A stretch of 64,000 nt of DNA from Bradyrhizobium zhanjiangense (GCF_004114935.1 NZ_CP022221.1:7151001-7215000), one strand, 5' to 3'. Positions 46,447 to 55,213 are shown, counted from the first letter of the stretch. Notes: generated from the sequence alone by a model not told the origin. Program-made: numbers and translations.

Positions 46447-48198
46447 ATGCGTGATGGGATGAGCCCGCCAGCGAGCGAGACAACACATGCTACGTGTGAT
46501 CGCGCGATCCATCATCGACAAACAAGAAAGGTCATCGACGAGCCGAACTCGCGCGTTGACGGGGCCCAGCATACAACTTCTGCCGGCAGGACACTGGTTT
46601 CTCACCGCACACCGCTAACGCTTTTGCTGATATCCTTAGGCGCCATCGCCGCAGTCTGGTGGTGGCTGGGGATCCCGGTCGACCTGGTACGCGCACCGAT
46701 CGATCCGAACGACAAAGTTCAGTGCATATCATACGCTCCCTTCCGCAACCATCAGACGTCGCTTTCGTCGGCGACGCGGGTATCGCGGGAACAGATTGCA
46801 GAAGATCTCGCCGAGCTTGCGAAGATATCCGACTGCATCCGTACCTATGCGAACGATCTTGGGCTTGATCAAATCCCCGAGCTTGCGGCCAAGGCGGGAT
46901 TGAAGGTCATTCAGGGCATTTTTCTTGATAAGGATCGGCAGAAGAATTTGACGCAGATATCCACGGGGGTGCGTCTCGCCAAAAAACATCCGGGAACCAT
47001 CATTGCGCTTGTGGTCGGCAGCGAGACCTTGTTGCGTCATGACATAACAGTTTCTGACCTCGCCGCTACGATCCGCTCGGTGAAGGCGCAGGTCTCTGTC
47101 CCCGTTACCTATGCTGATGTCTGGGAATTCTGGCTGAGCAATCGCGAACTTTACGACGTTGTCGATTTCGTTACGATTCATATCCTGCCATATTGGGAAA
47201 ATGTTCCGGTCCCGGCGGAGCTTGCCGCCGCGCACGTTGACACGATCCGCCGGCAGATTGCATCGGCTTTTCCGGGTAAAGAAATTTTTATCGGAGAAAT
47301 AGGTTGGCCAAGTGAGGGGCGGATGCGCGAGTCGGCGTTGCCGTCGCGCGTCAATCAGGCCCGCGTGGTCTCGGAGATCCTCGACCTCGCCCGACGCGAG
47401 AATTTCCGCGTCAACGTGTTCGAGGCCTATGATGAATCGTGGAAACGGGAAATCGAGGGCACGATCGGTGGGTACTGGGGCCTGTTCGATTCCGTGCAGC
47501 GCACGCTGAAATATCCTCCCGGGGTCCCCATCAGCAATTTTCCGCTGTGGAAACTGCAGATGTGCAGCGGAATGGCACTGTCAGTCCTGGTGTTCGGCGT
47601 GGCATGGCTGACTTTGCGGCGCAAGGGCAGGGAGCCCGGAGCGGCCCCATGGTTTGCAGTAGCAATATCGGCAACCACGGCCGGAATCCTGTTTGGGGTT
47701 GCCGCCCAAAAGATGTTCTATGAAAGTTACGGAGCAGGTGGCTGGCTTCTGTGGGGCTCGTTTCTGGCGGCGGCCGTTGCCTCGCCGGTGTTTGGCGCCA
47801 ACGCCCTGATGTCGGGCCGCGTATCACCCAGTTTCCTGGAATTGCTGGGTCCCTCGGAGCACCGGACCCAATCGGTGCTCGCGACCGGGAGCGGGTTAGT
47901 CCGGATCGCAACCGCGGTGATCGGCACGGCCACAGCACTCGGCTTGGTTTTTGATCCGCGCTTTATTGATTTTCCTTTCGCGCCTCTCACGATGGCGACG
48001 GTGCCTTTTGCGGCTGTGACGCTGCTCGATCCGGCTAGGAAAGGTATCCGCCCTGTGGCGGAATCGATATTTGTCGGCGTGCTTATTGTGTCAGCGATCT
48101 ACATAGGGTTCAACGAAGGGCCGGCCAACTGGCAGTCGCTATGGACCTGCGCTGCCTATGTACTGCTTGCGGTTACTCTCTGGCGGACGCGTGCCTGA
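46447..48198 (+). CDS. Membrane-bound GH17-type glucanase (exo-beta-1,3-glucanase-like)
   Basis: A 583-residue protein: one N-terminal helix (LTLLLISLGAIAAVWWWLG), an exposed TIM-barrel domain, then six or so C-terminal helices. The barrel has ISYAPFRNHQ, DCIRTYANDLGLDQIPELA, VVGSETLLR (general acid) and IFIGEIGWPSEG (nucleophile Glu), a GH17 signature. In Bradyrhizobium, related proteins act in making the periplasmic beta-1,3/1,6-glucan (ndvC region). Start at 46447 is chosen because AGGGG precedes it by eight bases; a GTG at 46363 is also open. No ndvB partner is in the window. Confidence 0.87.
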   Translation: MRDGMSPPASETTHATCDRAIHHRQTRKVIDEPNSRVDGAQHTTSAGRTLVSHRTPLTLLLISLGAIAAVWWWLGIPVDLVRAPIDPNDKVQCISYAPFRNHQTSLSSATRVSREQIAEDLAELAKISDCIRTYANDLGLDQIPELAAKAGLKVIQGIFLDKDRQKNLTQISTGVRLAKKHPGTIIALVVGSETLLRHDITVSDLAATIRSVKAQVSVPVTYADVWEFWLSNRELYDVVDFVTIHILPYWENVPVPAELAAAHVDTIRRQIASAFPGKEIFIGEIGWPSEGRMRESALPSRVNQARVVSEILDLARRENFRVNVFEAYDESWKREIEGTIGGYWGLFDSVQRTLKYPPGVPISNFPLWKLQMCSGMALSVLVFGVAWLTLRRKGREPGAAPWFAVAISATTAGILFGVAAQKMFYESYGAGGWLLWGSFLAAAVASPVFGANALMSGRVSPSFLELLGPSEHRTQSVLATGSGLVRIATAVIGTATALGLVFDPRFIDFPFAPLTMATVPFAAVTLLDPARKGIRPVAESIFVGVLIVSAIYIGFNEGPANWQSLWTCAAYVLLAVTLWRTRA

Positions 48199-48316
48199 GA
48201 ACGACGAGACAGTCGGCAGGAAAGGCTTGTAAGCCTCGCGGTACTCATCCAACCCGGCCCGGCCCTGCGCCCAGTCAAAGTCGAAATCCCGGCGCGCGTT
48301 GGCGATGAAGCTGGCT

Positions 48317-48562
48317 TCATCTGGTATAGTGATCGCCTGGGCGCGAGGCTAGCGCCCTCCCCTGTTCTCCGGCAATTTGGTTTAGCCAAAACCACATGTT
48401 GTTATGCCCAGAGCCATAGAAGAAGTTGAAGTCGAGTTTGTGTGCCCCAAACCCTTCGCATTGGGGTTTCGAGAATCTGGATGGTGGTGCAGTCCCGACA
48501 ATTAGCAATCGAACATTAGCAGGCATGGGCTCTGAATTGTAAGGATGCGTTTCCGTAGACAT
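48317..48562 (-). pseudogene. N-terminal fragment of a uracil-DNA-glycosylase-like protein
   Basis: Begins MSTETHPYNSEPMPANVRLL with IVGTAPPSRFS and LDFNFFYGSGHNNMWFWLNQ. The motif GTAPP plus FFYGSxxNxMW is that of small uracil-DNA-glycosylase superfamily proteins. The frame ends soon after, missing more than half the fold. Confidence 0.5.
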
Positions 48563-48889
48563 CTTACCCCTCCCCATTCAACAAGTCAGATGCACTCACG
48601 GAGGCCCTATTCATCGATAGCGATGGTGATGCTTGGCAGCCGTCGATAATTTGAAGGGAAATGTCCGATTATGAATCAGCACGAGTTCAACAAGACCCAT
48701 CTCGAGCATTTTATGAGACTAAGCCCACCCGATAGAAGTGGAAACGCTATCGACGAAGAGGGCAGTCCGCTGCAAGCACTATAGCGTCGGCTAAGGACAG
48801 CACTTTGCGGATCGTGGCGACTGGGAGAACAACGACCGCCCGGTCGCCTAGCGTTCTGGACGACGGAACAGGTGGACAAGCCGAAGCCC
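48563..48889. other. Intergenic region with one possible short gene
   Basis: A 37-codon frame at 48671-48784 (MNQHEFNKTHLEHFMRLSPP) has a moderate GAAGGGAAA ribosome site. No other feature recognised. Confidence 0.35.
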
Positions 48890-49084
48890 TGCCGATTGCG
48901 AATCCCTGCTCCGTGCTAGTCGCCCGGAACGAGCGAAGGGGCGGAAGGATTCGTCCCGGCAGGAGTGATCTCTATGCTGATGACGAAGGAGAGATGACCG
49001 GCAATACGGACCCTGGGTGGCTGGGCCATTTTGGCGCTGAGCGACGCCGGCGCCATCCGCGAATGCGAGGAGCACGGTTGGATG
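48890..49084 (+). repeat. Direct repeat, copy 1, upstream and 5' part of the ECEEHGWM gene
   Basis: Matches 51850-52034. It includes about 80 bases of leader with GGCAGGAG and the first 37 codons of the small gene intact at 51928. The match ends where dinB-type sequence begins. Confidence 0.75.
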
Positions 49085-49378
49085 GCCGCCGAACTCCGGC
49101 CACTGATCGACAAAGTCTGGCGCCACTGCGAGAGCACCGGCAACCGGGGACGGACCGTGACGCTCAAAGTCAAGTTCTTCGATTTCGAGATCATCACGCG
49201 GAGCCGGTCGGTCGCGACGGTCGTGTCGAGCCGGGACGACTTGGAGAGCTTGGCGATCGCCCTGCTGCAGACCGATATGCCCTTCCCGAAGTCGGTGCGC
49301 CTGCTGGGCGTGTCACTGTCCTCGTTGCAAGCGCTGGGGAACGACGATGTCGAACCTCAGCTCGATCTGCCCATCTGA
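48974..49378 (+). pseudogene. dinB: Hybrid relic: small ECEEHGWM protein joined to the C-terminus of DNA polymerase IV
   Basis: Starts MLMTKER then TGA (CGG in the intact relative), resumes with GGWAILALSDAGAIRECEEH and GWM. At about 49085 it switches to LRPLIDKVWRHCESTGNRGR, TVTLKVKFFDFEIITRSRSV and VRLLGVSLSSLQ, the little-finger end of DinB, and stops at 49378. A deletion or recombination fused the two genes. The N-terminal half of a dinB lies 8 kb to the left. Confidence 0.8.
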
Positions 49379-49459
49379 CGCTGCCCATGGATGCGGCTTA
49401 TAGCTTGGCGGCCAAGATGGCGCCGAAAGCTTCGCCTGCCCGGACGTGCGCGGCGCGGC

Positions 49460-49926
49460 CTATCCGACTTCAAGATCGTGGATGATCGGTTTCAGTCCGA
49501 CGGGCGTGACTTCGAGGCTCGCAAGCGTGATCGGCAGCTGGAAGCGCCGGCGCCCGGCACTGCCGGGATTCACGTAGAGCAAGCCGTCTACGGTGTTGAT
49601 CTTCGGCACGTGGGAGTGGCCGGAAACAATGACATCGATATCCTCGGCTCCGGGATCGATCTGCAGGGTGTTGAGGTCGTGCAGAACGTAGAACAGCCGT
49701 CCCGCGAGCCGCACGAACTCGGTTTCGGCAAATTCGGTGGCCCACTCGCCCGTGTCCACGTTCCCTCTGATCGCCGTGACGGGGCAATTCTCCGCAGCGC
49801 GGTGACGATCTCGGGATCGCCGATGTCGCCGCCGTGAATGATGTGGTCGACTTGGGCCAGCAAGCGAAGAGCCTCCGGCCTAAGCAGGCCGTGCGTATCC
49901 GAGATGATGCCGATCGTGAAGGTCAT
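49460..49926 (-). pseudogene. YfcE-like metallophosphoesterase with one frameshift
   Basis: Begins MTFTIGIISDTHGLLRPEAL and HIIHGGDIGDPEIVTALRRI (metal ligands DxH and GD). One base appears lost near 49765. The restored frame reads TAIRGNVDTGEWATEF, FYVLHDLNTL and VSGHSHVPKI, which complete the GN, H and GHxH motifs. It ends at 49460. Full length would be about 155 residues. Its ATG overlaps the stop of the Ku fragment upstream (ATGA). Confidence 0.8.
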
Positions 49927-50039
49927 CGCGGCGTCCGGTCGAACCACCCTATCGCGCGCTGGGCCGCAGCAGTCAGAGCCTGCGGACAGGTGACCGGGGA
50001 GAGCCTCAAAAAGCCTTTCCAGTTGGCGCGCGGGGCCAT
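49923..50039 (-). pseudogene. N-terminal fragment of a Ku protein
   Basis: Begins MAPRANWKGFLRLSPVTCP and then departs from Ku into QALTAAAQRAIGWFDRT and a stop. The first 19 residues match the intact Ku at 53148-54074 with one or two changes, and the similarity extends upstream into the leader. It is a copied 5' end only. Confidence 0.85.
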
Positions 50040-50115
50040 GGTACGCAGAACTCCGGTTTAGGCGGCTCGGATTCAAGGCGAACGACCGCGACCAGTTCCG
50101 ACAGACGGCCAGGCG
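49984..50115 (-). repeat. Copy of the Ku leader and first codons
   Basis: Matches 54019-54148, including 5' coding sequence, the ATG and about 75 bases upstream (TACGCAGAACTCC, GTTCCGACAG). It may carry the Ku promoter to the phosphoesterase. Confidence 0.8.
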
Positions 50116-50178
50116 GACGGAAGCATTTTTCTGAGAAGCAGACTCGACCTTTTGTTCTTGTTATGTTCTATTCTGGCC

Positions 50179-50583
50179 ATGACCAACCGACCCGCTAGTT
50201 GGCGCTTTCCGACCATGAAACAGATCCAGAAGCTGACCAATGCCCCTGCCGTCGGCAAAAAAACCCCTTCCACGCCGGCCGTCGGTCCAGCCGACGACTT
50301 GCCGGCTGCGTACTGGGCATCGCTCCTCGGGGACGCGCGCGGCGGTGCCGTTCGCGCCGAAAAGCCGATCCAGGCGCACAAGCTGTCTGAGATCAGCCGT
50401 CACGTGCTGCGCGTCACCTGCAGCCGCTGCGAGCGGATCGTGGAAATTCAGAAGGCAGACGCCACTCGCTTCTACGGGGCAGACGCAATCTGGCGAGAGG
50501 TCGGCCAGCGTCTATTGAACAACACCTGCACGGAGCGCACCGGCCTCCATGAGGAAGACGGTTGCTGGCCTTCGTTCGAGTAG
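50179..50583 (+). CDS. Conserved hypothetical protein with a CxxC pair
   Basis: A 134-residue protein. Middle region ISRHVLRVTCSRCERIVEIQ with one CxxC; a further Cys pair (NNTCTERTG, DGCWPSFE) is at the C-terminus. The C-terminal segment ending HEEDGCWPSFE is familiar from short rhizobial proteins of unknown function. Start uncertain (50152, 50179 or 50215). Precedes the Zn-protein/SRAP cassette. Confidence 0.55.
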   Translation: MTNRPASWRFPTMKQIQKLTNAPAVGKKTPSTPAVGPADDLPAAYWASLLGDARGGAVRAEKPIQAHKLSEISRHVLRVTCSRCERIVEIQKADATRFYGADAIWREVGQRLLNNTCTERTGLHEEDGCWPSFE

Positions 50584-50617
50584 CTGCGCCGGCGCCGTCT
50601 GACGCTAGGTTATACAG

Positions 50618-51064
50618 ATGGCTCCTCGCTATCATCCAACGCCTCTCTCCGGAGGAGACCGCAAGGCTCTCGCGAAAGAGCTGTCGAAGTCGCGAGCGAT
50701 GACGACGGTCTTGGCGCGAAGCTCCGAAGAGCGCCGGGCAGAAGGCGAGGCGCCGATCCGCGAGGCCGACAAGTTGCTCTGCGAGTCTTGGAACGAGAAG
50801 ATCTGGGCCGACGGAGGCCCGATCGATCCGTCCCCCACGATCGACCAAGCCGTGAACAGTGGCTACTCATGCATCGAGATCGAATGCTCGCGCTGCAAGA
50901 CTCGACGGGACGTCGACTTGGCGGCGCTGCGCCATCCGCCAACCACTGCCGTACACGACCTAGCAGGGCGGCTTCGCTGCAGCAAGTGTGCTAAGGCAGG
51001 ACGCCGCCCGGCCGCTACCCTCCTGCAACTCACACCTCGCCCCCGCCAGGCTACGGAAACCTGA
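50618..51064 (+). CDS. Cysteine-pair (zinc-binding-like) protein, cassette copy 2
   Basis: A 148-residue protein. The C-terminal 95 residues match the protein at 40033: [40 protein letters not shown] and [21 protein letters not shown] basic N-terminal extension of about 50 residues is extra. The SRAP frame follows after one base. Intact. Confidence 0.65.
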   Translation: MAPRYHPTPLSGGDRKALAKELSKSRAMTTVLARSSEERRAEGEAPIREADKLLCESWNEKIWADGGPIDPSPTIDQAVNSGYSCIEIECSRCKTRRDVDLAALRHPPTTAVHDLAGRLRCSKCAKAGRRPAATLLQLTPRPRQATET

Positions 51065-51065
51065 G

Positions 51066-51789
51066 ATGTGCAACCTACAGCATGACCAAGAACGTCGACG
51101 CGATCCGCAGGCTGTTCGGCGCGCTGAACAGCCACGTCGGCAATCTGGCGTCGATGCCCGGCATCTTCCCGGACTATCCGGCACCGATCGTTCGGAACGC
51201 GGCCGACGAGCGCGAGGTCGTCATGGCGCGGTGGGGCATGCCGTCCTCATCCAGGGCGCTGATGGATGCAGCGAAGAAGCGGGCCGAGAAACTCGAAGCG
51301 AAGGGCAAGCCGGTAGACTTCAAGGAATTGCTTCGGATGGAGCCGGACAGCGGGACGACGAACATCCGGAACACCAGCAGCAGCCATTGGAGATGGCTAG
51401 GGCCGGACAATCGCTGCCTTGTGCCACTTAGGTCGTTCTCGGAGTACGACACGATCGGCGGCAAGAAGGTGCCGGTGTGGTTCGCACTCGATGAGTCTCG
51501 CCCCCTCGCTGCTTTCGCCGGCATCTGGACAAACTGGACCAGCGTGCGAAAGGCGAAGGAAGGCGAGATCACCGCCGACGTCTTCGGCTTCCTGACCTGC
51601 GAGCCCAACGCCGAGGTCCGCCGCGTCCATCCGAAGGCGATGCCGGTGATCCTGACGACGACGGAGGAGTACGACGCCTGGATGCGCGCCCCCTGGGACG
51701 AGGCAAAGGCGCTGCAGCGGCCGCTTCCGGACGGGGCGCTCAACATCGTCGCGTCGGGCGAGAAGGAAGACCCCGCGCTGGCAGCGTAG
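51066..51789 (+). pseudogene. SRAP (HMCES/YedK-like) protein, copy 2, N-terminus out of frame
   Basis: From 51082 the frame is open to 51789 and contains [47 protein letters not shown] and [10 protein letters not shown], the full SRAP core. The preceding ATGTGCAACCT (51066) encodes the MCNL start with the essential Cys2, but two bases are missing before ACAGCATG, so Cys2 is not in frame with the rest. An ATG at 51082 would give a 235-residue product without the catalytic cysteine. Both SRAP copies in the window are thus impaired, in different places. Confidence 0.8.
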
Positions 51790-51849
51790 GTCCCGATCCA
51801 TTGTGCAACAGCCTGTTGCACAACACGTGGAAAAGCACGAGACCTCGCG

Positions 51850-52034
51850 ATTTCGAATCTCTGCCCTGTGCTAACCGCTGGAACGACGCTGGCGGCAGAC
51901 GGATTTGGCCTGGCAGGAGCGAACGCGATGCTGATGACGAAGGAAAGGCGGCCCGCGATCCGGACGCTGCGCGGCTGGGCAATCTCCGTGCTGCAGGAGG
52001 CCGGCGCCATCCGCGAATGCGAGGAGCACGGCTG
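51850..52034 (+). repeat. Direct repeat, copy 2, upstream and 5' part of the ECEEHGWM gene
   Basis: Counterpart of 48890-49084; here the gene is intact. Confidence 0.75.
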
Positions 52035-52191
52035 GATGCAGGATCGTGGCGACCCGCACGCCCGCGAGCGGGCCTTCGACATCGTCCGTCAGGATCCGCG
52101 GCTCGGCGCATCTTTGGAGGAAGCGACTGCGGAGATCGGCGATGTGCTGGACTCGATCGGCGATACCTGTCCGGAGTGCCCGCCCGATTGA
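51928..52191 (+). CDS. Conserved hypothetical protein, 87 residues
   Basis: Begins MLMTKERRPAIRTLRGWAIS with the motif AGAIRECEEHGWMQDRGDPH and ends GDTCPECPPD. Short acidic helical protein with one C-terminal CxxC. I recall this family from Bradyrhizobium without a function. It follows SRAP copy 2; an internally truncated copy is at 48974. Confidence 0.6.
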   Translation: MLMTKERRPAIRTLRGWAISVLQEAGAIRECEEHGWMQDRGDPHARERAFDIVRQDPRLGASLEEATAEIGDVLDSIGDTCPECPPD

Positions 52192-52200
52192 GGACGCGCC

Positions 52201-52401
52201 CTATCGGTTCGCCAGCCACAGGATCACGCTTAGCACCACGGAGATGACGAGCGAGGTCGTCAGCGGAAGGTAGAAGGCAAAATTCGGCCGCTCGACATAA
52301 ATATCGCCGGGTAGCCGGCCAAGCCCGAACTTGCCAAGGACAGGCCAAAGCAGCCCAGCGGCGACCAGCACAAGTCCGAAGATGATGAGCGTGCGCGACA
52401 T
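52201..52401 (-). CDS. DUF2905 family membrane protein
   Basis: A 66-residue protein of two helices. MSRTLIIFGLVLVAAGLLWP and LGRLPGDIYVERPNFAFYLP are hallmark segments of DUF2905, followed by the second helix ending in WLANR. The function is unknown. Full length for the family. Confidence 0.9.
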   Translation of the reverse strand: MSRTLIIFGLVLVAAGLLWPVLGKFGLGRLPGDIYVERPNFAFYLPLTTSLVISVVLSVILWLANR

Positions 52402-52428
52402 CTCGCACCTCCATCGGCCCTGCGGCCC

Positions 52429-52640
52429 TTATAGTGACATCGCGAGACTTCGCTGCGTCAGCACTGCGAAGAACATCCCGGCACCTGCGGCGACGCAAGA
52501 AAAGCCGGCGGCACGCGCGATCCACCGTCCGAACGGGGCCAGCTTTTCCAGAAAAACAAGCAGCGCCAGCAACGCGATCCAAAGTACGTTCATAACCCGC
52601 CAACGAACAATAGCGCCATCATCACGTCATCGGTCCAGCG
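52429..52640 (-). pseudogene. C-terminal relic of a DUF2182 membrane protein
   Basis: The minus strand reads MMALLFVGG, then after a one-base shift MNVLWIALLALLVFLEKLAP and GRWIARAAGFSCVAAGAGMF, ending at 52429. The VMNxLWxxxLxLxVxLEKLxP motif is the last helices of DUF2182 proteins. No upstream helices remain. Confidence 0.55.
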
Positions 52641-52653
52641 GACGGATTGCAGT

Positions 52654-53022
52654 TCACTGAGATACGGTCATGAGTTCGAGCACATGGCCATCAGGGTCGC
52701 GAAAATAGACGCCGCGGCCGCCGTTCCAGTCATTGAGCTTGCCGTCCTCGAGGCTCCACGGTGCGCTGCCATAGGCGAGCTTCGTCTCGCGAATGCGGCC
52801 GAGGATGGCATCGAACTCGGCATCGCTGACGTGGAAGGCGTAGTGGTGGCTCTCGAACTCCTCCTCGTCGTCGAAAAGGAGCGTGAGCGTGTCGTTGATG
52901 CGTACCGGCGCGAAATGGCCGTCTTTCGGATCGGGATGGAGGCCAAAAATGCGCGCAAAAAATTGCGCCGCTGCCTTCTTGTCGCGGGCAGGGACGATGG
53001 TGTGGTTGAGGGTGATGGTCAT
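52654..53022 (-). CDS. VOC-family (glyoxalase/dioxygenase-like) protein
   Basis: A 122-residue single-domain vicinal-oxygen-chelate protein. LNHTIVPARDKKAAAQFFAR, HYAFHVSDAEFDAIL, and GVYFRDPDGHVLELMTV give the paired beta-alpha-beta-beta-beta units. Metal ligands are likely His5-type, His75-type and the terminal Glu. Substrate unknown. Start at 53022 follows a GGAGAG-like site; the frame is open to 53127. Confidence 0.87.
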   Translation of the reverse strand: MTITLNHTIVPARDKKAAAQFFARIFGLHPDPKDGHFAPVRINDTLTLLFDDEEEFESHHYAFHVSDAEFDAILGRIRETKLAYGSAPWSLEDGKLNDWNGGRGVYFRDPDGHVLELMTVSQ

Positions 53023-53147
53023 CGGAAGACCTCTCGCTAACGACTGTCGCAGACTTATCGGCTCGAGATCAGGACCAGCAATGCTCCGGTCAAACGCAGA
53101 TTTCTGCCTAACCTCAGGGGTCGGCATCCTGCGCCTTCCAACACGCC

Positions 53148-54074
53148 CTAAGCCGACTTCCGCTGCGACCTGGCCGCCGGCTTCTTCGCCGCCGCTTCCT
53201 TCGCAGGCCTCTTACCGGCGATCGGCATCAGCATCTCCTTCTGGCCGGCCGCCGCCTTGCGCGGCTTCTTCGTCGGCTTGGCCGCCTTCGCCGGTGCGGC
53301 TTCCTGACCCACGCTCCGCCGCAGCGCCTCCATCAGGTCGACGACGTTTCTCGCAGCGGGCTTCTCCTTTGGCGTGATCGGCTTGCCGGCGCGCTTCTGG
53401 TTGATGAGGTCGATCAGCGCGGTCTCGTAGTGATCCTCGAACTTCTCCGGCTCGAACCGAGCCGCCTTCTGGTTCACGATGTGCTTGGCGAGGTCGAGCA
53501 TGTCCTTGGTCACTTTGACCTCCTGGATCTCTTCGAAATACTCCTGCTCACTGCGCACCTCGTAGGGGTAGCGGATCAGCGTGCCGACGAGCCCTTTGTC
53601 GAGCGGCTCGAGCGCGATGATGTGCTCGCGGTTGGTCAGCACCACGCGGCCGTTCGCGACCTTGCCCATCTCGCGAATGGTCTCGCGGATCACGGCGAAA
53701 GCGTCGTGGCCGACCTTGCCGTCGGGACGCAGGTAGTAGGGGCGGATCAGATAGCGCGGGTCGATGTCGGACTTGTCGACGAACTCGTCGATCTCGATGG
53801 TGCGCGTGGATTCCAGCGCGACCTCCTCGAGCTCCTCCTTGGTCACCTCGATGAAGGTATCCTTCTCCAAGGCGTAGCCCTTGACGATGTCCTCGTTGGG
53901 CACCTCTTCGCCGGTGTCGGCGTCGACCTTGAGGTATCTGATGCGGTGACCGGTCGCCCGGTTGAGCTGGTTGAACGAGATCTTCTCGGACTCGGAGGTG
54001 GCCGGGTAGAGCGCCACCGGACAGGTGACTAGGGACAGACGCAGGAAGCCTTTCCAGTTGGCACGCGGGGCCAT
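53148..54074 (-). CDS. ku: Ku protein (non-homologous end-joining)
   Basis: A 308-residue bacterial Ku: homodimeric ring that binds DNA double-strand breaks and recruits LigD. Begins MAPRANWKGFLRLSLVTCPV with ISFNQLNRATGHRIRY, DIDPRYLIRPYYLRPDGK and the bridge region through LIDLINQKRAGKPI. The last 60 residues are Lys/Ala-rich (KPTKKPRKAAAGQ, KRPAKEAAAKKPAARS), a DNA-binding tail common in Ku of soil bacteria. Start at 54074 is certain from the family N-terminus; the open frame to 54185 is non-coding. No intact LigD lies nearby; a ligase relic is at 36.3 kb. Confidence 0.95.
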   Translation of the reverse strand: MAPRANWKGFLRLSLVTCPVALYPATSESEKISFNQLNRATGHRIRYLKVDADTGEEVPNEDIVKGYALEKDTFIEVTKEELEEVALESTRTIEIDEFVDKSDIDPRYLIRPYYLRPDGKVGHDAFAVIRETIREMGKVANGRVVLTNREHIIALEPLDKGLVGTLIRYPYEVRSEQEYFEEIQEVKVTKDMLDLAKHIVNQKAARFEPEKFEDHYETALIDLINQKRAGKPITPKEKPAARNVVDLMEALRRSVGQEAAPAKAAKPTKKPRKAAAGQKEMLMPIAGKRPAKEAAAKKPAARSQRKSA

Positions 54075-54238
54075 GTACGCAGAACTCCGTTGGAGCGGCC
54101 TGGATTCAAGACGAACGGCAGGCGGCAGTTCCGACAGGCGGCCTGCCATCCGCGGAGATTCATCCGACGTCGACCACTGCGCCATGGGGAATTGGGGGAG
54201 TCTCTTGACTCCTCTGAACGAAACAGGAACGTAATCGG

Positions 54239-54703
54239 ATGAACGCTACTTCCGAGCAGACCGCATCGGCCCCTGACGATCTTGAGGCCGCCGCCGACCA
54301 GGCGATCGCGGCCTGCGGAGGCGACGCAAGGGAAGCGGTCAAGGCCCTGATCGTGGCCAACGACTTCCTGGAGATCCAGCTCGAAGAGCGAAGGTGTCGA
54401 CCGGCTACGCCCGTGGACGGCTCCCAGGAGCGCGAGAACGCAAGGATGAGGCAGATGGCTGATGTGACCTACTATGTCCCTCTACCGTTCGTTTTCTCCG
54501 ACGACGGCATGGCCGCCGGCGAGGCGACGGAGTGCCTGAGCGCCAATGCCGCGGTGATGCGGGCCGAGGCGCTGTCCAGAAAGCCCGGCCACGCGGGCGC
54601 CATTGCGTTTTCGCGGACCGGAGACCCGTCGAGCGGCGACTTCGGCGACGCCAAGGTCATCTGGAAGTTCGGCGAGGTGCCGAACGATCCCAGCGCGCTG
54701 TGA
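54239..54703 (+). CDS. Hypothetical protein, possible fusion of two short genes
   Basis: A 154-residue frame. The first 55 residues (AAADQAIAACGGDAREAVKA, LIVANDFLEIQLEE) resemble one short rhizobial helical protein. From the ATG at 54455 (MADVTYYVPLPFVFSDDGMA) the frame resembles another, ending KVIWKFGEVPNDPSAL. GAGGCAG precedes 54455, so the second may be translated by itself. Either a natural fusion or two genes whose separating stop was lost. Confidence 0.5.
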   Translation: MNATSEQTASAPDDLEAAADQAIAACGGDAREAVKALIVANDFLEIQLEERRCRPATPVDGSQERENARMRQMADVTYYVPLPFVFSDDGMAAGEATECLSANAAVMRAEALSRKPGHAGAIAFSRTGDPSSGDFGDAKVIWKFGEVPNDPSAL

Positions 54704-54713
54704 CCGACGAGGA

Positions 54714-54881
54714 TCACACGTCGCTCTGGCCGGCGCCATCTTCCGGCGCGAGCAAGCTCAGCGCGGTCTCGATCTGCGCGAGCAATCTTTCGATCTCCTC
54801 GCGCTCGTTCGGCCCGGGATCACTATCGAGCTGCGCCAGAAGCCGTTCCTTCCGCGCCAGCAACTTCGCGACGGTCGACAT
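54714..54881 (-). CDS. Small helical protein, 55 residues
   Basis: Begins MSTVAKLLARKERLLAQLDS and continues NEREEIERLLAQIETALSLL. GAGGTGCG precedes the ATG. Two amphipathic helices; unknown function. Convergent with the preceding gene. Confidence 0.6.
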   Translation of the reverse strand: MSTVAKLLARKERLLAQLDSDPGPNEREEIERLLAQIETALSLLAPEDGAGQSDV

Positions 54882-55030
54882 CGCACCTCACGTTCCCAGC
54901 AGCACCTCCCGAGGATTTGGTGGGCTGGCGCCGATCTCGCCAGCGCTGTCCCGGCAACGGACGGCCCACCGCGGCTTGCACGCGCCCTTAGGCATGGACG
55001 TTGGACGGGAGACGGGCGCTCTTTCGGGCG

Positions 55031-55213
55031 CTACTTCGCCGGCGGGCGCAACGGACTGTCCACCCACGTCCGGGCGGCGGGATCGTGCAGCGGATCATCG
55101 TCGCAGGCGGGACAGACGTATCGGTCGCCGCCGCGCGCCGTCCGGTCCGGGACGAGCTTCATCGCCCTCCCGCAGACCGGGCACAACTTCCACACCTGGT
55201 GCGATACCGACAT
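55031..55213 (-). CDS. Small zinc-ribbon protein, 60 residues
   Basis: Two CPxC pairs (KLCPVCGRAMKLVPD and YVCPACDDD) 24 residues apart form a zinc ribbon. Begins MSVSHQVWKL. C-terminus is Pro-rich. Function unknown. Confidence 0.6.
   Translation of the reverse strand: MSVSHQVWKLCPVCGRAMKLVPDRTARGGDRYVCPACDDDPLHDPAARTWVDSPLRPPAK

Noticed and set aside
48893..48925. tRNA 3'-end-like words (GCGAATCCCTGCTCCGTGCTA) repeated at 51.85 kb
   Set aside because: The stems do not pair; the similarity between the two places is explained by the direct repeat.
53430..54032. Plus-strand frame of 200 codons inside the Ku gene
   Set aside because: It is the complement of Ku; Leu/Val/Asp-rich translation with no family.
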